Positions 33,026 through 44,880 of a DNA stretch of 64,000 nucleotides are shown in pieces (positions within the stretch are counted from its first letter, which is position 1; every line of letters begins with the position of its first letter). This stretch comes from Helichrysum umbraculigerum (taxonomy: Eukaryota > Streptophyta > Magnoliopsida > Asterales > Asteraceae). The notes beneath the pieces are model-generated. The model searched no databases, had not been told where the DNA came from, and saw only the letters and a program-made list of their open reading frames with translations. The position numbers were made by a program, and so were the translations under genes. The stretch covers positions 243,713,250 through 243,777,249 of the forward strand of contig CATIUR010000001.1 in the NCBI GenBank assembly GCA_949592205.1, read 5' to 3'.

Positions 33026-36000
33026 CTACTCCTCCATGTCATCAATCTCCAATGCAGTCTCATATGTGCTTCCAGGCCCATCATTAGGGGTCTTCTGGGA
33101 GCAGGTGGCATTCTTCATAAGTATCCTTGAACTTGTCCTTTTTGGCAGCAACTTGTATTTTGAAGTCTTCTTGGGTGTTGACTTTTTTGGAGTCACAACT
33201 TTGCAGCCACTTGGATCCATTTCCACTTCAGCTTGATTTGGCCGCATGGGGAGTGGGATACCACTAGCACTTCCAATGAATTGTTCACCAGTAATAGGAT
33301 CAACACAAATACCTGCACCCCACCAAGGAGGCATCCCTGCTGTTATCATGATATTCATACTCAGAACATATAGCATTACTTGTATACCTATATAAACAAG
33401 ATTACATAACAAAACATTAAAGAAGTAATTATAAGTTAAATTTTAGTACCTTTCAAGTTTGTACCACACTTTGAACTTGAAATTGCAATGTAGTCTCCTC
33501 CTCTAGAAGCATAACTGGTACCACCTAAAAACACATTTCTACCATCAGAATCTGCATTGCTTTTTTCCCAATCGACAACTTGAGTCCCAGTTGAAGCTGT
33601 TGATCCATCATCCATAAACACCTCTGTTCCAGCACCACCATTCCCTCCACCATGTCCACCACCACCATTGTCACCACCACCATTTTCACCACCATTTCCA
33701 CCTCCACCATTTGCAGCACCACCATTGTCACCACCATTCCCTCCACTATGTGCAGCACCACCATTGTCACCACCATTTCCACCTCCACCTGTTCCAGGAC
33801 CACCATTACCACCTTCATCATTGTCACCTTTTTTTACTAGGCCTCCCCACCTTCTTTTTGTTTTTCTTTGGTGGTTCTCTCCTCTCATTTTTACACCCTT
33901 TCTTGTTGTGTCCTAACTCAAAGCAGTTTTGGCATCTCATAGTAGCTCCAGCCTTTGAAATTCTTGAGCCTGTTCCACCTTCATGTGCTGCCCTTCTTCT
34001 CTTCTTCTTTGGTCTGCCAGGCATCCTCTTCACCTTCGGTGGCAGTGGCTTGTTCAGGTCATTTGGTACCCATGTTGACATCCCACCAAAGGCTTTGAGA
34101 TAGTTGGTATATGCCTTCAGATACATGTCTTTCCTAAACTATCGAGGAAGATATTCCTCAGCTCTTTTCTTTAATTTGAATATCACAGCCACTGCATGTG
34201 GACATGGTATACCACTTAATTGCCACATTCTGCAACTGCAAGTCTTCTTGCCTTCATCCACCTTAAATGCTGCATTACCTTGTCGACATTCAAACTCACT
34301 TCCACCTGCAAAGTACACATGCCAGAACCTACAAATGTTTGCAATAATAAATAGTTGGGCATAGTTAACAACCACAACAATTTGAAAATAGCTTGGAAAG
34401 TATAAAAATGTAATACCTGTGTTGATCTTTTGACCATTCAAGTTTCTTTTGAATCGACGGACATATCTCTGTGTCCCAGTTTGCAGCTAGCCTCCTCATT
34501 GTGTCCATTCTCTCCATTACAATTATCCGTATAGCCTCCAACATTGTTATAATTGGTTTATTCCTGACTCTCACAATCACAGAATTAAAACACTCACTAA
34601 ATCCATTTTCCACAGACTCACATCCCCTATCAACCTCAAAGAATGCCCTTGACCATGACTTGGGATTTCTGTCCTTCAGGTACTTCCATGCATTTGGGTT
34701 AGCAGTTTTAATTTTCTCCATTATTTTATCAAATAGCACTGGATATGAGGACTTCGATGCTGCCCAGAACAAGCTTCTAAATTCCACACCACTGAACTGT
34801 TTCCTGAAATTCTCATAGATGTGTCTTGCACACTGTCTATGTTCAGCATGTGGCATAACATCTTTTACAGCCTCTATCAGTCCCTGTATATGTATAATTT
34901 AAGAGTTTAGTGTTATATTTTTTCAAACCAACACATAGTACATAATCAAGAATAATGAATTATGATTAATGAATTATGTAAGGAATATACCTTATGCTGA
35001 TCAGACATCACTGTAAGACCCACTCCACATTCCATTTCTATATCTGCAGCTAGCAACTCAAGAAACCATGACCAGTTATCCTTGTTTTCAACTGTCACCA
35101 CAGCCCATGCAACAGGGAATACATGGTTGTTACCATATCTTCCAATGGCAGTTAGTAATTCACCAGTGTTAGGGCTTTTAAGGAAGCAACCATCTAAGGC
35201 AATGATTTTTCTACACCCTCTCCTCCATCCATCTGCCAAACCCTTTAGGCACACATAAAATCTATCAAAATATACCTTCTCATCAGGATTAATACTAACA
35301 CCAAGTTTGACAGTAGACCCTGGATTGGTTTTTACTAGCTCATCACCGTATGCCCTTAGCATGCCATAGTGTTCTTCAATAGATTTTTCAAATTCATGCA
35401 ATGCCCACTACATGGCATTGTAACACTGATATTGAGACACCTCAGCTTTGTATTTTTTCATCACAAGATCTGCTATATCTACATTTCTAATCTCTGGATT
35501 AGCTCTAATCTTTGCACCAAATTGCCTCCCTATCCACTTATAATTAATCAAAGAACCAAACCTGAAATTTCTTTCACATGTATGGGTATCCACCTTTGAA
35601 ATCACCAGGAATGAATTTTCATTCCTCATCAGTCTAGCATAGCATCTCCATGTGCACTTAGGCTCATCACCCTTTACCACAGCAGGATACCTATTATTTT
35701 TCCTTTGTTTACCCTTGGTATCATCATCTAATCTGGGTGGTCTTTGACCACACTTAGCAATGATCTCAGTCGAGCTACTCCTTGAATACCATATTGAAAA
35801 CCCATTAGCCAGGGCATAGTATGTTAAGCAATCTTTAAAGTCTTTGGCACTTTCAAACCTTTCACCCACATTTGCTTCTTGTAGTTTCCAATGTGTCAGC
35901 TGGTCATGAATAGGATACCTGTCAACCTTTTCAACTCTCCTAAATGGATCTTCATTAACATCATCTCCAGTCTTCAACTTCCTTAACAACTCAGTCATGA

Positions 36001-36751
36001 ACTCTTCATGGTCTTCAACTACTTCCTCATGCATTGTAGTGCCAGCCACTTTATTCCCCCTAATACCAATTAACTTTGGTTGTGCAGGTTGCTTAGGAAA
36101 CTTTCTTGCATTGGCTTTTCTTGTCCTCAACTCAAACAACTCATCCTCTCCCTCGGATAAATGATCCACAGAAGCTGTTTCACTTTCACTGTCACTATCA
36201 TCATCATCTTTACCAAAGAAGTCATCCTCTTCATCACTTCCACTTTCAGATATCTCATTCTCTTCAACAGTCTCCTGATTAGCATTGGTTTGAATATTAG
36301 CTCTGTGTTCATCACCATCATTTTCTTGCTCTTTAGCATTGCTTTGATCATCATCCTTGGACCCATGGTTATTTCCATCTCTTTGTTTAATAACATTATC
36401 TAGACCATCTTTTGGTATTATATGCTTACTTATATCATCACCATAATGGTCCACCCAAATATGCACCTTCCCATAACAGTAAGAAAGATCAAACAAGGTA
36501 TCCATATCATCATTATTTTGAATCCTATACACACCATCTCTTACTTCCTTTCCTGGCACATAGAAATACATACCCACAATTGGGTTCCCGGTTTCCTTTT
36601 CTAACAATTGATACAACTCTAAATAGTCTAACTTAGAAGTTAGTAGAGGAGTTACTATATCATTTTCATACCGAAAAGGGAGGAACATAAACGCCCCATC
36701 ATAGTGGACGTCAAACTACAAACCCGGAAAAGCAACAGGGGTTCCAACCAT
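33026..36751 (-). pseudogene. MuDR-type transposase (mudrA-like), broken
   Basis: The model from ATG 36751 has exons 36751-34991, 34883-34417, 34328-33450 and about 33339-33026, all with GT-AG introns. It has an N-terminal domain and an acidic Asp/Glu-rich stretch (about residues 120-190). The MuDR DNA-binding region follows (RFESAKDFKDCLTYYALANG... THTCERNF). The MULE transposase core has candidate catalytic D520 (IALDG), D584 (MSDQH) and E684 (FSECF). A SWIM zinc finger (CSC...CPH, about 34200-34240), a CCHC knuckle (CQNCFELGHNKKGC) and a Gly-Asn-rich tail complete it. Defects are in-frame TAGs at 36716-36718, at about 35408 and at 34139-34141, plus a 1-bp frameshift in an A7 run at about 33829-33835. 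Catalytic and zinc residues are otherwise kept, so decay is recent. Confidence 0.9.
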
Positions 36752-37392
36752 TTCTGCAAGTATAACATAACATTAATATATTATTTCATGCAACTACGTG
36801 ATTTGTTTCATGAAGCCATGCAATTTAAAAGAAATTCATAAATCTATTCAAAACCCTAGAAAATAAGCTTCAAATTTTTTCTCGGTAAGGAACAACATAC
36901 ATAAACATGAAATTACATAAGTTTAAGGGTACAAACAACCGATTAGATCGATATATAGTTCATCAACTTTCAAACTTACACCGTTTCACAAGAAGCATAA
37001 AAAGCCCTAATTTTTTTAGAAGAGCATCGTTATATTTAACAGCGATAAACATGAAATCTCTTCAATATAACACTACTAACAACCGATTACGTGATTTTAA
37101 AGATGATCAACTTTGAGAGTTTAACCCATGACGAAATGTACAAATAAGCCCTAATTTAGCGAAAGAGACAAAGAGACGAACCTTCAAAAACATTAAGATA
37201 ATCAGATCCAGATGAAATCCGGCCAAAAACGTTGAAGATTTCGAGTTTTAGAGGTGATTGTAGAGAGAGTTTGTGAAGGTTTACGGGGGGTAAAAAGTTG
37301 TGGAGGAAATATTGAATGAGATCCAAAGCCCTAATTTGTCTTTATAAGGGGTAATAATCGATGTAGTGGGAAAAAAATGTAATGAAGTTACT

Positions 37393-37605
37393 AGTGACGA
37401 GGCATCTACGTGGCACCTACGTGGATGCCAGGTGCCAAAAATAAGGATTAACAAGTGCTACGTACACAAAACAACATTAGTCTGTTAATTAATACACACA
37501 AAAGAAGCGATTAGTATGTTAGTTGCATACAATAGAACATTTTGAACATGGATGCATACAAAAGCATTTTCGGACAACTTCGATACATTTACAAACAATA
37601 AGCCC
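37393..37605 (-). repeat. MULE right terminal inverted repeat
   Basis: Counterpart of 31622-31834, followed by the ATTATCTAT duplication. It lies upstream of the transposase gene, whose leader (36752-37392) probably contains an intron ending CTTGCAG just before the ATG. Confidence 0.93.
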
Positions 37606-37724
37606 ATTATCTATCGTTAACAACACATAAGTTATGTAATGTTTACTGCACCGCTGCATCTAATATTTTCCGTATTTATTTTGGTTTTATAAAGTCGTAG
37701 TCTCCTTTTTTTTCTAAATTCCAC

Positions 37725-38032
37725 TGTTAGAAAGTGACTTAAACTATAGAGTTTGTTTGGTATATTTGGTTTGGTGTTTGAGTCAATTTATAATTTGTTA
37801 GATTAGGATTAATATTTTGTATTTGAGTCGAATTAGAATTAGTGTTACGTTCGTCTATAAATAGACATTAATAGCTTTGGATTTATTTGTACCTTCGAAT
37901 TTGAATTTGCTAGTTTGTTTGGTACCTTTGAATTTGATTTGTTTGGTTTGTTTGATTTGCAATTTGATATTCGCTTCCGCTTCGTATTTGTCTTTAGTTT
38001 TTTCTTAGTATTCGTTCGATATATCTCTAACA
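37725..38032 (+). repeat. TRIM 5' LTR
   Basis: TGTTAGAAAG...ATCTCTAACA with a TATAAATAG box at about 37856-37864, followed by the primer site. Confidence 0.92.
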
Positions 38033-38034
38033 AG

Positions 38035-38046
38035 TGGTATCAGAGC
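38035..38046 (+). other. TRIM primer binding site
   Basis: TGGTATCAGAGC, complementary to initiator tRNA-Met, 2 bp after the LTR. Confidence 0.92.
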
Positions 38047-38895
38047 TAGTTGCGACGCTTTGAATTAGTCATCCGTCGGTCGTTGACTAATTGTTGGCGA
38101 TCCGGAGGGATCCCGTTTGTGATTGAGTTTGTTTCGTTTTCGTTGGCTTGGTTTTCGGTTCGTCGGTTTCTACGCTGCTGTAGGAGAATTGGCGATGCGG
38201 GTTCGTTAATCATTGAATAGTCTTGAAATTTGAACCGTAGATTCTATACTTATAGATCTACAACCTGACCGTTGGGATCTTTGATTGGAGGTTCGAGTTG
38301 AGAGATATATATTTTCGAAGTTGCTGTTCGAATTTGGTTTTGGTTATTGTTTGGTTTTTGGTGGAGTGATCTTTGGTTTTAACATCTGATTGTGATTAGA
38401 TCATTAGGTTTTGGATCACGTTTGAATTTGGACCGTAATCCTTATCAAATATGTGGGTCGTTTGAATTTGAATTGAATATTTGAAATTTGAAGATTGATT
38501 TGGTATTTGAAGACTTGATTATTATCATGTCGATCGTTTGGATTTGTTTGATCGTTTGGAATTTGTTAGTTTGAAGATATTCGTTTGTCGGACTTTTAAA
38601 TTTGTTGCCCGAGTTTGATTGTTTGTTTTAAAGATCCCGATTTGGTTTTGTTTGGTTAACCGTTTTGAATTTGTCGGTTAGCGTTTGATTATTTGGTTTG
38701 AAGTCATCGGCGTTTGATTTGGGTCGTTTTTGAAAAATGATCATTTGGTTTGTTTGGAAAATTTGAATTTGACTAGTATATCTAGCGTTTGGAATTTGGC
38801 TAGTATCACTAGCGTTTAGAATTTGAAATTTGAAATTTGATTTCGATAGCGTATGGTTTTATGTTTGAAGACGAAGTTCAAGTCACGGTGGAGAT

Positions 38896-39173
38896 TGTTA
38901 GAAAGTAACTTAAACTATAGAGTTTGTTTGATAAATTTGGTTTGGTGTTTGAGTCGATTTTGAATTTGTTAGATTAGGATTAATATTTTGTGTTTGAGTC
39001 GAATTAGGATTAGTGTTAGGTTAGTCTATAAATAGACATTATTAGTTTTGGATTTATTTGTACCTTCGAATTTGATTTTGTTAGTTTATTTAGTACCTTT
39101 GAATTTGATTTATTTGATTTACAATTTGACATTCGATTCTGCTTTGTATTTATCTTTAGTTTGTTCTCTAACA
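38896..39173 (+). repeat. TRIM 3' LTR
   Basis: Homologous to 37725-38032 with about 30 bp missing towards its 3' part and scattered substitutions. Confidence 0.92.
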
Positions 39174-39319
39174 TCCACACCCGGACATAAAATTACAAAC
39201 TTAAATTATAAATAAAAATAACATCACAAAATATACAAAATATATATATATATATTCCTCTATAAAAGAGACAAGAGAAGGCTAGCCAACCATCCAATTT
39301 TACAAAAAAAATATAATAA

Positions 39320-42300
39320 ATGGAGTCCCAAACAAATGATCAACTACACCATCCTCTTATACAACCAATTCAAGACTTCACGACTTCACAATCTGCGGTG
39401 AATCATGGTGGTAGTGTGGAGCTCGAAAGATTACTTTCTGACACCAATACACCGATGATGAGGCGGTTTGTGATGGCGTCGAAAATTGAACTAAATCTAC
39501 TATACAAGCTGGCTGCACCCGCGGTGATGGTTTACTTGATCAATAACGCCATGTCAATCTCTACCCGAATCTTTTCTGGCCAACTTGGAAACATGGAACT
39601 CGCGGCTGCATCCCTCGGTAACCAAGGGATTCAACTCTTTGCCTATGGCCTCATGGTTTGTTTTCTCAATTTAGTCCATTAATTGCTGTCGTGATTCGTA
39701 GAGAGACAATAAAAAATAATAGCACATGTCAAATAATGATATTTTGATACTCTTTATTAAGACTAGCACAATACCCGCGCAATGCAACGGTGAAAATGAC
39801 GACGGTGAATTGAGGAGCGAGCAAATGTTTTAAAATAAAAACATATTGTACTATGTCCGTCCCATTTAAAATGTCGACATTACTATTTTGGGTGAAAAGT
39901 GTAAATTTAATATTTGATGGATGAAAAGTGTAGTTAGTGGAGAATAAGTAGTAATTAAAAATAATTGATAATGAGATAGGGGTATTAATGGAAGTTTAGT
40001 TAGTGGAGAATAATGGGATAGGGGCATTTTAGGAAGATTGAATATTTTAAGTAGTGTTGAAATTGAAATGTGAAGATGTTTTATATATGAATATAGATGA
40101 CATAATATGTTAACACTTCAACACCTTTTTTGTAAGTCCATCTATGATGTGAGGGTGAAATTGGCAAATGTATTTTTTTTTTGTTGCATATGGATGACGT
40201 TAATAGGGAGTTACTCCTAAGTCCTAACACATTTGTTGGGTTATTATTACTCTTTTTATTATCACCAGACAATGATGTGCACGTACCTCAAAATCAATAA
40301 CAATTTAATTAGTATTTATTTATATGAAATGATCAAATTTTAAAGATCTAAAACGAATCTACTTTGGCTCTGTATTTTGGTGAATAATACAGTCAATTTT
40401 GAGATGAAATTATTGATAAGATCGGCTAGAAACCCAATTCTTCATCGTCTAATTATATATCACACATGCTAGGACGTACCGTAGCAATTCATCGACCAAT
40501 AAGTTATAGGTTCAAGTCGCGCTTACAGCAGTGTTTACATATTAAGTTGTATATAATAAAATGTGATAGGATGTGTTTTCTGGTCCCAAAAAAATGATAC
40601 ATTTGTTGCATGTGTGATTCTAGCTTGGAATGGGTAGCGCGGTGGAAACGCTATGTGGTCAAGCATTTGGAGCACATAAATATGATATGCTTGGAGTATA
40701 CCTTCAAAGATCCGCAATTGTTCTCACAGTAACAGCCATCCCGATCACTATGATTTATATATTTTCTAAGCCGATTTTAATTTTACTAGGACAATCGCCA
40801 TCAATGGCATCTGCGGCAGCCCTATTTGTATATGGTCTAATTCCTCAAATTTTCGCATATGCCATCAACTTTCCTATACAAAAGTTCCTTCAGTCCCAGA
40901 GTATCGTGGCTCCGAGTGCCTATATTTCAGCTGGAACCCTAGTTGTACATTTGATCCTTTCTTGGATCATGGTGTACAAGTTGGGACTAGGCCTGCTTGG
41001 TGCCTCATTGACACTAAGTTTGTCTTGGTGGATCATAGTAGTGGGCCAATTTGTTTACATATTGATGAGCGATAGATGTAAGGCCACGTGGACCGGGTTC
41101 AACATGAAGGCGTTTGGTGGAATATGGGAGTTTGTGAAATTGTCAAGTGGATCTGCTGTTATGTTGTGTTTGGAGACGTGGTATTTTCAGATACTAGTGT
41201 TAATTGCGGGGTTGCTTGAGAACCCCGAACTAGCATTGGATGCGCTCTCGGTTTGGTCAGTCTCATTTATTATTTTATCACATTTTGTCCCAATGGGTTT
41301 CAATCCGTGGTCAAGGTTTCACCTACTCGGACCACATACCTTTTATTTCTCGTAGCGGTTCCTTTCCTTACCTATATATATAAATTCGTGGTCCAAAAGG
41401 ACCATTTACATGTACTAATAGACACATATGTAAACGTTATTCTCAAATATTAATTCTTTGTTTTCTGATAAATAAATGCAGCATGGGTGTCAATGGATTA
41501 GTGTTCATGGTCTCAGTTGGGTTCAACGCAGCTGCTAGGTTGGTTTACTCAGGCATTAGAGAATTCGAAATTCATGAACTTTGTCTTATAATAATTTCGT
41601 GGATTTTGTTAACCATAACCGTGGGCTATGATTAATCTTATTCTTATCAAATACATTAAATGAACATCATATGAAAGAAATAATTTATATAAGTATTACG
41701 AGTAATATACACACAAAGCTTACTATAGCAAATGATTCAAATTCAGTTTAAATATGAAATTATTAATGTGAATAATACGTTTGCTAATTTTTGAATTATG
41801 GTAAGTATTATGTATAGCAAATACGACTTGTATACATTTCCAGTCACACAACTTGTGGAAAATGAAATTTTGATACCAACCCAAAACCAAGCATATGATG
41901 TCAAACATTTACTGAATAGACTATTTTGAAAATAGTGTTCGGGTTGGAAACGAGCTTGGAGCAGGAAACCCAAAAGCTGCAGCCTTTTCGGTGTTAACAG
42001 TGACTACTGTCTCATTCATCATCGCCCTAGTTGAAGCGATGGTCCTTTTGTCAGTGCGAGACGTTATTAGCTATGCATTCACTACCGGTGAAACTGTTGC
42101 GAATGCAGTCTCTGATCTGTGCCCATTACTGGCCATCACCATAATTCTCAATGGCATACAACCCGTTTTATCAGGTATTAAAGTAATCTTCTCACCTCAA
42201 AAACTTAAGCATATATGTTGGTTCATGCAAGTATCTCGTACGCTGATCATATGCATATATGAGTCATCTTATCAAAGATGATATGATGAATGAATCAAAG

Positions 42301-42741
42301 GTGTGGCTGTTGGGTGCGGATGGCAAGCTTACGTGGCTTATGTGAATGTCGGATGCTATTACGTTGTAGGCATTCCTCTTGGATTTCTTCTCGGCTTTTA
42401 TTTCAACTTTGGAGTCAAGGTAACTTTTATGTACTAACGAATCTAAAACTAAAGTATTGAGTATATATTCACAAGTATGCAGTGCATCTTTTTAGGGAAT
42501 ATGGTCAGGAATGATCGGAGGAACCGGGATGCAAACCGTTATTTTACTCTGGTCAACATTTCGTACAGACTGGAATAAAGAGGTAATCTGAAATACTAAA
42601 ACATTCAGTGTTCTTAGCTTTTATATGTTCATAAAAACAAAGTTCAAACATTTGGTGAAAACTTATTAAATTCAGGTGGAAAAAGCTAATAAACGATTGG
42701 ATAAATGGGAAGCAGCTAAAGAAACAGTTATGAAGGAATAA
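39320..42741 (+). CDS. MATE efflux transporter, DETOXIFICATION (DTX40-like)
   Basis: Seven exons fit GT-AG rules and keep frame: 39320-39655, 40624-41255, 41482-41538, 41936-42174, 42301-42419, 42496-42582 and 42676-42741, giving 511 residues. MATE proteins exchange H+ or Na+ for organic cations, flavonoids or alkaloids at the tonoplast or plasma membrane. Family blocks are present in order: GMGSAVETLCGQAFGAHKYDM (residues about 114-134), a VPSAY-like APSAY region, VMLCLETWY, SVRVGNELGAGNPK and GVAVGCGWQAYVAYVNVG. About twelve hydrophobic helices form two MatE repeats. The N-terminal ~50 residues are polar and cytosolic. Closest recalled relative is Arabidopsis DTX40; the substrate is not predictable. 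All exons are open with no damage. Intron 1 (968 nt) contains Helitron and MITE debris. The TRIM ends 146 bp upstream of the ATG, so it may occupy the promoter. Confidence 0.93.
39763..40075. mobile_element. Helitron end and MITE debris in MATE intron 1
   Basis: On the minus strand CCGTTGCATTGCGCGGG followed by CTAG then T (39763-39790) has the form of a Helitron 3' end. From 39853, TGTCCGTCCCATTTAAAATGTCGACATT resembles a degraded Stowaway-type MITE end. Confidence 0.5.
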
Positions 42742-44880
42742 AAGTGAGAAGTTCAAAGTCAACGCCAAATTATTCAATGCATCATTCGGATTAAACACAA
42801 TGATTCATTCCCATCAATGGTTCAATCATATATGTTATATGGCTTATGATAATGACTCCAATAAATAAGAAAAACATGAATGAGTAATCTAGTATATGAT
42901 TTGTTTCAAACAAGTTCTTTATTTGCCCGGGTTGTTAAATCTATTAATTGCTTTTTTCGTCTCAAAATTGTAGTTCATATTTCCTTTTATGTTTGTCTCA
43001 AATTTAATTGTCCTCTTTCATAATGTATATACACTAATTGAATTTACTTGACTACCATAATTGGAAGCTACTACATTCACCTGGAGGGTAAATGAATTTA
43101 CTATTACATGAATAGTATTATTTTTTTCAAAATAAAATATAAATAAACATAAAAAAATCATTTTAGCTAAAAATTGTGAATGTTTTATTAAATCATACAA
43201 AAACAAAAAATATAAACTACTACTATATTGTATCTATAATTAAAGTGTATGTTTTGTAAATTGCACTATCTTACATAAAATTTTAAAGCACTCAATTAAT
43301 CAATGTGTTATCTTTATAATATATAATCACTAAACCGATTTGATAAAAAAATACAATTTAAATTTATTTTAGTTAACGCTAATTGTCATTACGTACCGTT
43401 TGATAATTATTTTTTGTGTTTTAATAATATGGCAACTTTTGTTGATCCAACATAGAGTAAATGATTAACTAAGTCACAATTGTATTGTAGAAGATGTACC
43501 TATATTATGATGAGTTCAATAACCATATCGATTTTAAAAACGATAGCAAATGTCATTGGACAAAGTAACGATTTTTTAACTATTGAAAAAGCATGTATAA
43601 TTTGAAAGTGATTAACATGCATAGTTTTGATGATGATAAGCTTTAATTAAATACCTTAAGTGAATTGACAAATATATAATGTAAATATGAGAAAGTCTAT
43701 ACAACATGTATTATAGTTTGATCATTGAAAACAGCGTATGGAGCACAAGAATTTTATATTTTTTAGCTTAATATTTGAGAAATTAGCTTAAATGTTACTA
43801 CTAAATAAATAATAAATGACCATCACCTTTTTACGCATTGCTTTCACTTTTTTGTTTTGTTTAATTATAGGTTATTAACATATACCTCACTTCTCATCTC
43901 TTTTCCTTCACTGCATTTTTTTTGTTTTAATGTTTTATAAACTCTAAAATACGAGTGATCTAATAGCGTATAATATGATATCTATAAAAGGATAATAAAA
44001 AAAATATTTATGATCAACAAGAGGTTGCGTAAAATGAGTTGATTATGGACATATAGGTGTGTGTGGGTGTAAGAGACGAACGGAGAGAAATGAGTACGGG
44101 TAAAAATTGCTTAAATTATTTTGAAAATTTGTTATGTGCATATGATTTAAAAATCATATAAATTAAATTATTATATAAATCTTAAAGAATTTTAAAGTAA
44201 TTTGGTAGTCAATAAATAGAAACTATATACATATAATTCTAAGGCAAAGAGTGTAAACATTTTATGTACTTTTCTTGTCTTGCTAGATAAAATGATTGTA
44301 AAAAAAATAAAGTTCACGTCCATGCGTAGCTCCTTAAAGTATTCAAATATCTCAATTTGACTACATACGAAACACTGACTTTTATATTGCACATATACTA
44401 AATACTAAATTATTTCATAAACTAATATAAGTAATTTTGTTCCGCTGCAACGCCTGAATTAAAAACCGCTTGTGTATATACATAACATATAAATGTGTAC
44501 CAAATGTAATGGTAAAACTGTGATTTTATAAAATAATAATAATAATTGTATAATCAATATCTTTCTCAATAGTCAAGTTGTTATAATAAAATAACTTGTA
44601 TGCTTATGTATGTGATATTTTACAATTTTAGATGGGAAAATATGAAATTCTTTATTATAGTTTACCCTTTTAAAGCTTACACGAACGCATATTTTCCTTA
44701 TCTATGGCTTCCGGGTAGTCAACTGCCATATAGAGGTTTTTTTTTCCATTGACTTTAATCCCGGACCACTGGATTGTGCTGACTTTAAATCTCAGTCGTT
44801 CTTTATTACATACTTTCGGCTAATTTGCGCCCGGAATCAGTTTTCTCCATCTCTTCAACCGCTCCACGTTCTGTAACCTC
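42742..44880. other. AT-rich intergenic spacer
   Basis: No gene or complete element was recognised downstream of the MATE stop. A TTTTTTCGTCTCAAAATTG phrase near 42954 resembles a MITE end. Confidence 0.6.

Larger units (their letters stand above)
31622..37605. mobile_element. Mutator-like element (MULE), two-gene, 5,984 bp
   Basis: Terminal inverted repeats of 213 bp (31622-31834 and 37393-37605) begin GGGCTTATTG and differ at only about three positions. They are flanked by a perfect 9-bp duplication ATTATCTAT (31613-31621 and 37606-37614), the Mutator signature. A MuDR-type transposase gene runs leftward from the right end and a GRF zinc-finger gene runs rightward from the left end, so the two are convergent, as mudrA and mudrB are in maize MuDR. 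The near-identical ends indicate a recent insertion. The transposase is broken, so the copy is probably immobile unless helped in trans. Confidence 0.96.
37725..39173 (+). mobile_element. TRIM (terminal-repeat retrotransposon in miniature)
   Basis: Two LTRs (37725-38032, 308 bp; 38896-39173, 278 bp), both TGTTAGAAAG...CTCTAACA, bound an 863-bp interior with no open frame. There is a tRNA-iMet primer site at 38035-38046, a purine-rich GGTGGAGAT before the 3' LTR and a perfect TCCAC duplication (37720-37724 and 39174-39178). Size and lack of genes define a TRIM, which must be mobilised by another element. The interior is low-complexity GTTTGAATTTG-like sequence. The 3' LTR carries a net 30-bp deletion relative to the 5' LTR. 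Confidence 0.93.

Noticed and set aside
33525..33916. Several overlapping open frames on both strands
   Set aside because: They are shadows of the Gly-Asn-rich repeat in the transposase tail. Trinucleotide-like GGTGGT/ACCACC repeats keep all frames open.
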